Source of the DNA: Ischnura elegans
Lineage: Eukaryota; Arthropoda; Insecta; Odonata; Coenagrionidae
Direction of reading: 5' to 3'
Length of the DNA: 64,000 nt
Assembly: GCF_921293095.1 (NCBI RefSeq)
Contig: NC_060254.1
Location: 110,756,917-110,820,916 of the forward strand
A program made the translations under genes and the position numbers. The notes under the pieces are model-generated. The model was not told the DNA's origin and ran no database searches. It saw nothing but the letters and a program-made list of their open reading frames with translations. The stretch's first letter is position 1. Every line of letters starts with the position of its first letter. Shown here piece after piece: positions 33,818 through 43,560 of the stretch.

Positions 33818-34369
33818 CGAGGCAAATTCATAACTGAGGGCCGTTTGGTCACATGAAAAAATATACTCTTATGAAACGCATTTTATTTGCACTTTTATTT
33901 GGCTGCAAACCTACTTCACTTCTCTACGTAGTCGCCGTTCACTTCTAAGCATTTTTCGTACCGCTTCTTTAACCTCTCTGCATAGAAGTTTGCCGCCTGA
34001 AAGTTCAACCAATGGACAACGCCGTTGAGTTCCTCTTCGGTTTCGAAATGTTGTCCACTGTGGAGCAACTGTTTCAAGTGCAAGGAGAGGACGTAGGTAA
34101 GGACTGCACGGTTGGTGGTCAAAGAGTTCCCTGAGAAAATCTTGAGTTTTCTTATTGGTTTTGAGAGCAGTGTGAGGCTGTGGCTTAGTCCAATTGGTTC
34201 AACTCTCGAGCTTCTCTACAGAGGGGTTGAAGAAGCCGTTGCAGCGCTATGGAAAATGCTTAGAAGAGAACGGCGATTATGCAGAGAAGTGAAGTAGGTT
34301 TGTAGCCAAATAAATGTGTTTCATTTGAATATATTTCCTACTGTGACCAAATGGCCCTTACTCGCCTCG
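33818..34369. mobile_element. Foldback mariner derivative
   Basis: Flanked by TA on both sides (33816-33817 and 34370-34371). The ends are inverted: CGAGGC... at left, ...GCCTCG at right, with GGGCCGTTTGGTCACA against GGGCCATTTGGTCACA read inward. Both ends carry the 3' part of a mariner transposase gene in opposite orientation, so the element is two 3' ends joined head to head with the rest deleted. Confidence 0.8.
33916..34122 (-). pseudogene. mariner transposase C-terminal fragment
   Basis: An open frame of 68 codons with HFETEEELNGVVHWLNFQAA and ERLKKRYEKCLEVNGDYVEK. It ends exactly as mariner/SETMAR-type transposases do (KRYEKCL...GDYVEK, stop). The catalytic D,D34D region is not present. 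A second, inverted and more decayed copy of the same end lies at about 34180-34300 (WKMLRRERRLCREVK in the shifted sense reading). Confidence 0.75.
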
Positions 34370-34429
34370 TACTATATGTTCTCATTATGTACTTACAATT
34401 GTATATGACTTGTAAGAGTAATTTTAATT

Positions 34430-35640
34430 CGATGTAATATTTTTGCTTCTTATTGCCAAGAGAATTTTGCTTGTTGTACTTCAGCTTCCAATTGCATTCT
34501 GTCCCTAAACAAGATTATGGACCAGTAATGGGGGCCGCACATCATAAAACGCGTACTTTTATTGACGAGGGTAATCGTCTAGTTTTAATACATAACAACT
34601 TCATCTGCTTACAGTTAAATTTTTGAAATGCCAAAATGATTCAAAATATATCATTTTGGCATTCCGGATGTTGGTCCATAATCGTGTGTCGTGCGTCTAT
34701 TGTTTTCAATGCGGTGCAGAAACGAATTCTCATGAATTTATGCAGATTCAATTGAAAACATTAATACGCGCTATTGCTTCATTTGAACTGGGGTTTTCAT
34801 GAATATTGTGCAAAAAATTGTAGATTATCTCAAAAGTGTGATTCCGTTTGGGGCTATCCATTCCACTCTTCTTCAACCGAGGGAACATATGAACCAGCGG
34901 TTCCCACTGGTTGTTCCTAGATGATCTAGTTCGTTGGCTGGACTGTAATTAGTATAATTATATGCTATTTTTCGCCAATAATCAGTTTTCCATCAGTGGT
35001 ATTTTTTCGCAAGTCTTTATGCAGCCTTATTTTCACTTGTCTCCTATTAATCTTTCGTCGTGATTCAAGAAACTTGATAAGATTATTCTCTGAAAGCTTA
35101 AGAGTCACTCTGGATCTAATGTAAGATTTCATTTCATATAACTTTTGATTAAGAGAATGAGGGGGAGGAGAGGATTGGTCATTTGTACACGGCAGCCACA
35201 CACCAAAGTCTTCAAAACATTTAAACTGAAAGCGCTGCGTGGAAATCAGTTAAAATGTCGCTTTGGCATTCCTTATTGGAGACATGAAGTGCACGGCTAA
35301 GCTTAAATAGATAATAAAGTTGGGTATATTGCGTCTCCCATATTTCCCATTTTGTTGGTGTCTACTTCAAATGTGAATTTTTATAATATCACTCCTACCT
35401 TGCGCTACCAATTATCTTTGAGCAGGCATAAGAATATAAATTATTCTTTATATCATATCGCTTATCAGCTGAAAAGAGCGGTTTATTTTTCCACGCGAGC
35501 TGATAGATATATTGCACAACAAAGTAGTTGTGTTCATCAAATCCACTCCTCTCCTCTCCTATCATTCTCTAAATCAAAGTTACATGAAAACCTAGTCGTA
35601 TATCATTTAGAATTTGACAGGATTTATAGATATTAGCTCT
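34430..35640 (+). repeat. Dispersed repeats S and R, third copy
   Basis: TTGTACTTCAGCTTCCAATTGC and ATTCTGTCCCTAAACAA, near 34477-34512, are the inverse of 9866-9900. 35216-35490 is a close inverse match of 7986-8290. No coding sequence; open frames at 34965-35201 and 35352-35636 have no domain. Confidence 0.55.
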
Positions 35641-36650
35641 TTGAAAACGGCTAGCATTGCTTTAGCAATATCGAGCAGATATCTAGTAGAGAGATGCGGA
35701 GAACTTAATATATTTTAATCGCAGTATGCCTCCAGGTCCGGTTGAAGAAATAAAATATTAGTGACGTGGAGTCGTCGTCGTTTTAACCCGGTTGGAAGCC
35801 CGTGAGTCTCTCACCCGAGGTATTTGTAGTGTGCGCAATGAGCGGATAAATGGTCTGACATGGAAATATTTTTGTGCATTTTAACCGCATTTTGCTGTCA
35901 ACGAGTCATGCCTATCTGACAAAGGTAATTACCGCAGTGGAATTGGACTGGAATAGAGACGAAGTAAGGGATGAGTTGCATAGGATAAAGGAAAAGTTAT
36001 TACGGATGTAATAGAAAATAAATTCGTGAATATGAGAAGGTTAGCTGATGGGAGAACAGATTAAAATAAATCTTCGTATTGATGAATTGCGATGATTATT
36101 TTTGTACAGCTTTCTTCCAGAGGCATGTGTGATATATGAGTTCTCTTGGCATCTCGCTGATCACTGAAAAAGTTCAATTAATATTTTTACACAAGATTGA
36201 AGCAAAATGACGCTGTTTCTGTTCTAAAAGACGGCTTATAATAGTCGTATCTATAGTAGTATGTAAGAAGTTTGGAGTTTGGGGGCAATGGAAGTTTGTG
36301 GAAGTTTGAAGACCGTTTAAAACGAAACGTCTTTCACCAAGGAATTAGCAGAAATCATAATAGTTTCGAATCGAAGAGCGAGTTACTTTTGACGACCGAA
36401 ATAGAAATTAATATGATTATTATTATTACTTTATGATTCTTATATCCAACTGTAGTTGTAATCCAGATAGGTTGACGAGATTTTTCAGTGATTTTGCTAT
36501 TGAAGCTGTCGTATGGTATTTACACACATAGTTAATGCAGTGGAATTACGTATGATTTATTTATTTAAACGCAAGCGCAAAGTGGCCAAGTTTAACGGTT
36601 AAGTAAACTTTCTCTAATGGGCTTTAAAAAAAACATCAGTCTTTCAAAAA
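35641..36650. repeat. Downstream flank of the duplicated unit (gene 4 copy)
   Basis: Matches pieces of 21710-22740 (for example TCGTGAATA...AGCTGA and the GAATCGAGAAGCGAGTTACTT-type block, here near 36368) and 12340-13560. No gene. Confidence 0.55.
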
Positions 36651-36663
36651 ATATAGGAGAACA

Positions 36664-36669
36664 TATATT
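36664..36669 (-). promoter_or_regulatory. Probable poly(A) signal of gene 4 (AATATA)
   Basis: GTGAAATATA on the minus strand, about 135 nt past the stop codon, as in the paralogues. Confidence 0.4.
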
Positions 36670-36801
36670 TCACTTTGTACAACTTTACAGGAGTATATTA
36701 CAGGATTTAAATTTTTGCGGTCGTTCAGAGATGGTTTTTTTTTAGTAGTGGAAAACCTTCTGGACGGCGCTGTGGGGTTTATAATGGAAGGAAGGGTTGA
36801 T

Positions 36802-38282
36802 TTAGGCCCAGGGTGCGTGGGAAACAGCGGCGGTGGCCCAGGGGGCGTGTGCCACAGGGGCTGAGGCCCAGGGGGCGTGGTAGACCAGGGGCTTGGCAAC
36901 AGTCAATACTGGCTTGGCTATGGCCACCACTGGCTTGGCTACGGCCACGGCGATGGGTTCCCGGTTGACTATGGCGTTGAATCCGTTGACGTCGTCAGCG
37001 GTGTACTCGACGGTCCTCCTGAAGCCATCTGGGTCGACGAGGGAGTACATGCCATTGATGGCTCCGTTCTCCAGGGACTCTGTCTGGGACTTGTCATCTC
37101 CGGTGGTGGCGTCCTTGACCTCGTAGTGGAAGCTGTATGAAGGGTTGGGGTCAAAGGGCTCCGGCTCGGCTGGCTTAGCGACGACGACTGGCTTAGCGAT
37201 GGCCACTGGTTTGGCCACGGTGATAAGTGGTTTGGCCACTGCGAAGGTGGGAGCGTGGAAGGCGAACGGAGATCCGTAGTATCCGGCAGATGGGATGACG
37301 CCCGCCTGGGACACGGCCACCAGAGCAAGGAGGACCAAGAGCTGTATTGTGAAGAGGGGGAGGAGAAAAAACATTGATATTTTAGCTTATTTAGAGCCGT
37401 TTTAGGTAAAAAAGAACACATTTGAGATGCCGATGCAATTGTTCTTTATTTTGTCTTATCTCGGGGAGAATTGAATAGTTTTCTTGAAACCTTCTTGATT
37501 CTTTAAAACTTCACTGACGATGAAAATCGAACCTATCGTACATTGTATCGTTTTATGTGACTCACTCGCGGAATTAATCAGCTTGTGGTTATTAATAACA
37601 AATAATTAATAATATTGCTTTATTAGACAAAGCTGAGGTCGATATTATACACACCGGGAGGAAAATTATCACGCATTGCGTATGTTGCATGAGTAACCAT
37701 TGGTATTTTACTTAAAAGTAGCGATAAACACAAATTTTAATGACTGAATCATTCGTATTTCCTTTCAACCTATTTTAAACTAATGGTAGAGTTATATAGT
37801 GCGAGTAAATTGTTACTCAGGCAATGTGCAATTACTCGGCATTCATTGATTTTATTACGAAACAAAGTTGAGTAAAAAACAAAGAGTCAAAATATTTAGC
37901 TCGAGTTCTTAGATGAACTAAATTATCGAATTTAGCTGACAAGAGAAATTTGTGGAATTCAAAGTCGAATTTGTGGGCGGTTTTGATGCCTAATATTGGA
38001 TGAAATTTCTGCTGGGGTGACTGAAATTGCTTAATTGATGAAAAATCGAGATATCTTTATAGTCGATCACTAATTATTGCTAGAGTCATGAACTCCGAAT
38101 TGATAGACTTCCCTGGGAAGAGTATATTATCCACAATTATCGCATTTTTTTTCGAAACGCGTTTGAGGAAGAACCAAGTAATCTAATTCGATGTATCCCG
38201 ATTTTCGATAAAGGTAATGGAAAATCAAAGGAACCATTTTAAAAGCGATGGGCCGTTTCAGGTGACTTACCTTAGCTGCCAT
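36802..38282 (-). CDS. RR-2 cuticular protein, gene 4 of 4 (two coding exons)
   Basis: Exon 1 is 38271-38282 (MAAK) with donor GTAAGT at 38265-38270. Exon 2 is 36802-37341 after an acceptor ending CACAATACAG. The product is 183 residues with signal peptide [22 protein letters not shown] repeats, RR-2 domain and three HAPWA units. In the domain, residue 100 is N (GAINGMY) where the other three have K. One repeat reads VVAIAKP instead of VVAVAKP. The intron is the shortest (about 0.93 kb). An open frame runs back from exon 2 into the pyrimidine tract to an ATG at 37374, but it reads through the acceptor and I treat it as intronic. Role as for genes 1-3. Confidence 0.93.
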
Positions 38283-38330
38283 TTTCGCTGGTTGAACTGA
38301 ATCAAGTGCCTTGTTGGACGCGGTCCTCAG

Positions 38331-38615
38331 CTTATATACCCGCTCGTCTCTTGTCCAGAGAAGACCACACCCCCAGGGCGGGGGGCTAAGATTCCCCCCC
38401 CCACCCATCTCATGGTGACGCCTCCTTAGTTTGCTCCCGACGTAGGTTTTTTTATCCACACATCTCATAAAAAGTGGATCGCCATACCGAAATTCGTCCA
38501 CTCCCATCCTTTCGTAACGTGGAAATTCGGAAGATCGCTAATTTTTCCTCAGTCAGCGTCCTTTGTGGTAGAGAGGCCTGCAGTTGTTCGTTTTGTGCTC
38601 GCATAGAGGTCGCTG
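38331..38615 (-). promoter_or_regulatory. Core and proximal promoter of cuticle gene 4
   Basis: TATATAAG is at 38331-38338 on the minus strand, with the same leader as gene 3 between it and the ATG. The conserved block ends near 38620, just before a G-rich insertion absent from the other three copies. Confidence 0.75.
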
Positions 38616-38635
38616 GTTGACGCGTGTAACGCAGG

Positions 38636-38838
38636 CAGTAGCGGATACAGGGGGGGGGGGGGGGAGAACTTAGGGGCTTCAGAAATTTTTAATTAAAGTG
38701 ATTATACACATATTCAAGACAATGCCCTCTTATGATATAAAAAAGTTACAATTGAGGTTCTGCTATGTATGGCATTACGGGTGGCACCGCCTAAGGGGGG
38801 GGGGGGCGCCCCCCCCATCTTTGTTTGCCATTGGTGTG
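38636..38838. mobile_element. Small G/C-run insertion upstream of gene 4
   Basis: AGTAGCGGATACAGG followed by a run of at least 12 G, and at the far end a GGGGGG...CCCCCC block. It interrupts sequence that is continuous upstream of genes 2 and 3, so it is specific to this unit. The exact borders are uncertain. Confidence 0.5.
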
Positions 38839-39029
38839 ATGATCACTTACGTCCGTGGGCTGTTTTAGCGCCTGTTTCTTTTTATGGTCTCTACCGTAAT
38901 TTGGGTGAATGCCTAATGATGGATATTCGAAGAAGTTAAGATAAGATTTCCTTCATTGAATTGTATTTTTTTATATAATAAGATACCTCATGAATATATT
39001 AGCATGTGACATATGGCAAACATGAAGAG

Positions 39030-39520
39030 TCGAATAACCCACAGACTAGGGGGCGTTCATGGCTGAGAGGAGGTCGCTACTTCGCCCGAAGAGCATGAGG
39101 TTGGAGAGCAGAGCACAGAACCTGAAAATATACGTACACGCAGTGGAATTATATGGTTCCGCATCTTGTGCGATCGGAAAATGCGATCTGATAGAGGGCT
39201 TGAATACTAGCGGTGCTGGGGGTGAATGCCTACGATAAAATAAAAAAGTACGGTGATATGAGGTGATATGCAGAATAATATGAGACTGATGAACACTATG
39301 GATCACTGTATCACAAAGAAGAACGCGATGTATAGACTACGTGACGAGATACAGCACTTGGGTGGGAAACATAGGGGAATGAAAAATCGATCGAAATGTC
39401 CCGAATGGAGGAAGACCGAGGAACTAGCACCAAGGGCTTACCAAGATGGACACGGGTATGAAGAGCCTTATTTTTCACTACCTTCATTCTCAACTAGCGT
39501 AAAGATGACGTCAGAACCAG
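39030..39520 (+). mobile_element. LINE 3' end, decayed
   Basis: The plus strand reads RRSLLRPKSMRLESRAQNLK, then VHAVELYGSASCAIGKCDL. This matches the pre-terminal LINE pattern (RRSLLTSK.MRLETR...LYGSESWTIGK). Frame changes follow. Counterpart of 25640-26125. Confidence 0.6.
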
Positions 39521-40976
39521 CGTGTATTTTCACAAACCATGGTTAGGCACAGGCGGCATCTGATGAATGGTAAAGTAGGTCCAAATAAGACATGAATTGA
39601 TAACCTATCGGGAGGGAATGGCGAATGTGCAGGACAAAGTTCTTGTGTTGGTTGCAATGATTTTAAACTTTTACGCATAGTATGCATAAGCTGCTTAGGA
39701 ATGTAGAAATTGGAGTCCTTTGTCGAGAATTGTTCCTTACACCATTCCTAAGGCCATTTAACACGGGGCACGTCATTGCGAAGGTTAGCACTACCTTCAT
39801 TTCTCAATCTTGAGTGCAATAATTATTGCGCAGAGGAATGCGTTACCGCTTTATACGGCACAGGCAATCTAGCATTCATTCACGAAATTTCGTCGTCCGT
39901 TGAGTGCGCGAGTTACTTGTTAGAACAAAAAACAAACGAAATTCAGTTGTTGAGATACTGGTCTGTTTCGTGTAAATACACTGACACAAAGGCGATTATC
40001 CTGGCACTTTAGTAGACGATAATATGCGTACAATTAATGAGGCAAAAAACTTAAAAGGGAGGCGAAGATCCCGCGCATGGTTAAGAATTCTTTTGCCATA
40101 CCTATAATTCGTACTTTTCAACGACGCGCACTAATGGTAATAAGACGGAAATCATAAGCGAAAATTACAAGTTTTTCACGTCTATCAAATACATCGAATG
40201 CTCTAGAATATTGTAACACATATGTTGTATATGATGAATCTCATATCTATCGGAAATGTAATGGAACTTATCGTTAACTTATACAGTATGTATGTTCATA
40301 AAGCGTACACTCGAGATGATTCAATGAATCATTTACTCATTAAACAAATCGATATGGCAGAATAAGAAAGTTTATGCGTCGCAAACCTTCTTATAGTTCA
40401 ATACTTAATATGACACGTATAGATAAATGCGCGAAAAACGATATTCTAATTATATTTCCTGCGTTTATCTACCACTAGAGTATCCAGAGCCATTCAAGAC
40501 ACAATTATCGGAAAATCACTCAAAGTTAGCAAATCAAATATTTCTTATAAGTAGTCAGACATTTATTCCCACACAGCTTGTCATTTTCGCATCTGATACT
40601 TATTTTTAAGTATAAATTAGGGGAATTTTAGCGCAGTTCACGAGAATATTCTGAATAATATTCATGGCTACCACTGCGGCATCTATCGGAAAAAGTTGTC
40701 GATATTACGAGCATGCAATCTCGGAATTAGAGCAATGGCTATTTTGCTGTCTCTGCATCCACGCATTCTCGCATGTGTTCCAGCAATTTACCGCTCTACA
40801 CGACGCAGTTTTGATTGCGCCTTCGTACGTACGTTAGATTGCGATATTAACTGTCCCGTGTAAAACGGCCTATACGACGTAAAAGTCAATCCAGTCGTGG
40901 TTACCAACAGATCATTTCATTCATGGCGTGGTTTGCATTTCTTCCACTGTTCTCTTGAATTCGAAGTAAATCCTTG

Positions 40977-41157
40977 AATCCTTGGCCGGCCACGGTGGCC
41001 GCGAGGTGGTCCTCGCTTTCTGAACAGGAGGTCGTGGATTCGACTCCCGCCTGGGTAGATTTCCCATGACCAGGCATGGTAGTTCGTGTACATTTAATAG
41101 TTGAATTTGTTGAATACCACGACGTAAAATGGCCAATATGAGCTGCATTCGATGGTT
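40977..41157 (+). mobile_element. tRNA-derived SINE
   Basis: GGCCACGGTGGCCGCGAGGTGG (read as an A-box region near 40985-41005) and GGTCGTGGATTCGACTCCCG (41030-41049, B box) are spaced as in a tRNA. A body with CATGGTAGTTCGTGTACATT and ATTTGTTGAATACCACGACG follows. Pol III-type internal promoter boxes plus a non-tRNA body define a SINE. Confidence 0.7.
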
Positions 41158-42299
41158 TGAGAATGAAAATATGTAAAATTAATTATTGATAAATAATTTG
41201 GTTGGTATCAATGACATATTCCACTACCTACCTTGGATTCTAATATTTTGACACATTATTGATATAGGTTATAGAACGAGGTCCTGATCTTGAGCCTTAA
41301 GCCTCAAGTGAGGCACTCTTGTTGCGATGATTTAGTATTGAGATACACTTGCTGTCTAAGTACTTACTGTTTTCTGATTTTGACAAAGGACATGATCCAA
41401 TCTGATGCAATGCCATAAACATAACTTTATTTTATTTCAATTCAATGTTTGACGAATTTATCGGGCATAAATTCATATTATGGAACATGTGAGAAAACGC
41501 GGTAATTTTTCGGACTATTTAATACCACCCGATTTTTAAATTCAATTTCTAGAATATTAATACTAGCAGTTATCCTGATATTTTATATTGGACAGGGAGG
41601 AAATTTTGTTCAAGGATGGATGAGCATAAGATATCTTTTTCAAAAGACCGGGACAAAAAAATCTTTGCAAAAGATTGAAATAATTGAGTTAATCTGTTTT
41701 TTTTTGTTTAGGTAGTTTCGAACATTCTACGTTATTTCCTACAAAAAAATTATGGTGATTATACAATATGTTCGTGGCAATACGAAGCGAGCTGATTGAC
41801 TACAGGATAAAGTATATTGCAAATCTTATATCAATTTATTAATATTCAACAAATTTACAGTATGAATCTGGAGCACTTTCCTGCTTTGACAAAATTCCGG
41901 CGAATATAGTCCTCCTCCTCTCTGAATGCTTTCTTTTCTTCCTTCTCTCGTGCTGTGTTGCTACTTCGCCTTCCTCTTTTTCTGACCAGCTTTCAACCAA
42001 CTTCCGTTTCCACACACATCAACTACCACCGACTATAAGTTGCGTTTACAACCCGTCTTGGAGCCACGGTCAGCCGTAACCAGCGTAGAAAAGGCGTAGT
42101 GTGAACTACTGGGAGGGAGAAGAACTTCCATGGGGGATAGGGGAACTTGAGCACTGCAGAATACAAATATTTGGATTGCAAAACGATGTTTGCATTGATA
42201 TATTTTCGAGGTATCCTTTGGTACGGAATATGGTCTTGATAAACCTAAGTTTGATCTATACTCTGCATCTCTCCATTTCCCTAGCTATTTAATTCACTT

Positions 42300-42790
42300 C
42301 CGTGATGCATATCTTCATTCCCTCCTTTCATACGCCTCAAGTACTTCGATCAGTTTTCCTCGGAGGACTCTTTCCTCACTTTTCCCACCAGCATACTTTT
42401 GTCGTCATTACTGTCTTAAGGCCTGGTGCATCCACATGTTAGTGCTCTTCTGTAGTATTCCACCATTCCCTGTCCTTCCTTGTTTGTTGGTACAACGCCT
42501 TGTTTCTCTCGCCCTTGCCATTCATTTGACCTTCAGCATCCGCTGCCAGTAACACGTCTCAAAGGACCCAACTTTTTATGATCAGCGTTTCCAATGACGC
42601 ATGATTCTTTTATTACCACCGGCTTCTTGAATGTTTTCCCATGTTGAATCCTTGTCTCCAGTCGTATGATCTTGGGTGAGATTAATGGAATTTTTGCTTT
42701 TAAGGTTGCCTTTTATTGTTCTCTGCAAAGCTTGCATGTCTGTTGTGCTTCTTCCATCTCGTTAATCATGCTTTCGAGATAAGTTAATGA
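42300..42790 (-). mobile_element. LINE fragment, decayed
   Basis: Same block as 17385-17765 and 27100-27860, with CCCATGTTGAATCCTTGTCT and AGTCGTATGATCTTGGGTGA on the plus strand. Too decayed for a continuous frame. Confidence 0.5.
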
Positions 42791-43560
42791 TTCCAATAAC
42801 TCCAGTATTTATCTTGAGATGTAAGTTGGCAACTATTTCGGGATTATAGTTTTCATTCGTAAAATATGGGTCAGAAATTCTCGAAAGGCTGTTTAAATCG
42901 AATGATTTCATTTTATATATTTTTCCAACCCTTATAAAGGCTATAAAGAGGTTCGAAATGCAATTTCAGTTCCATGGCTAAATTATAAATTTATTACATA
43001 TGCCTGCAACGCGATTTATTTTATTTTATTATATCTATCTTATTTTATCTTTTTAAATTATATCATGTTACAGTAATAAAAAGTAACATAACTGCATAGC
43101 ATTTGCTTTAGGATTGATATTTCCATCGGTTTGTCCTCTACTACATGTTTAGAGCCCATGCCCCATGGCCTAATGGTTGGACGCATGTAAGACTGGTAAA
43201 ATATCCAAGCTTTCTCATTTTTTTCCCCTCCTGGAATTTTATTCTAGTCCTACTTGATCTTGCATACCTGCAACCAGATCTGCATTGGATTCTTGGAGTC
43301 ATCTCCCCTGTTAAATCAAGTTTTACATGACGTATCTCGAAATGTATGTTTGAAGCATTTAAGCGCAGTATTTTCTTCCTCCTCATCGAAATATTCATTT
43401 GGGAAGCTAACTATCTGATTGGACGTTCTATTATTGGGTAAGGGAATTAAATAATCTTCCTAGGTCAAGCTGTCATGATAAGTAAGTGTCATAAATGAGA
43501 GTGTTGGTATACATTTTTATGTTATTTTTTAAAGGAAACGTTCTTCCATTCATGTTTGTG

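Larger units (their letters stand above)
38839..43560. repeat. Upstream flank of the duplicated unit (gene 4 copy)
   Basis: Shares blocks with the gene 2 and gene 3 flanks at both ends (38880-39060 and 42100-43560). The middle, about 39540-42090, has no clear counterpart and looks like added DNA; it contains a SINE at 40977-41157. No host gene is seen. Confidence 0.5.

Noticed and set aside
37342-37374. Upstream in-frame start in gene 4 ([11 protein letters not shown]...), which mimics a signal peptide
   Set aside because: It is the translated pyrimidine tract and acceptor. The equivalent ATG in gene 3 is out of frame, and an intact exon 1 and promoter lie upstream.
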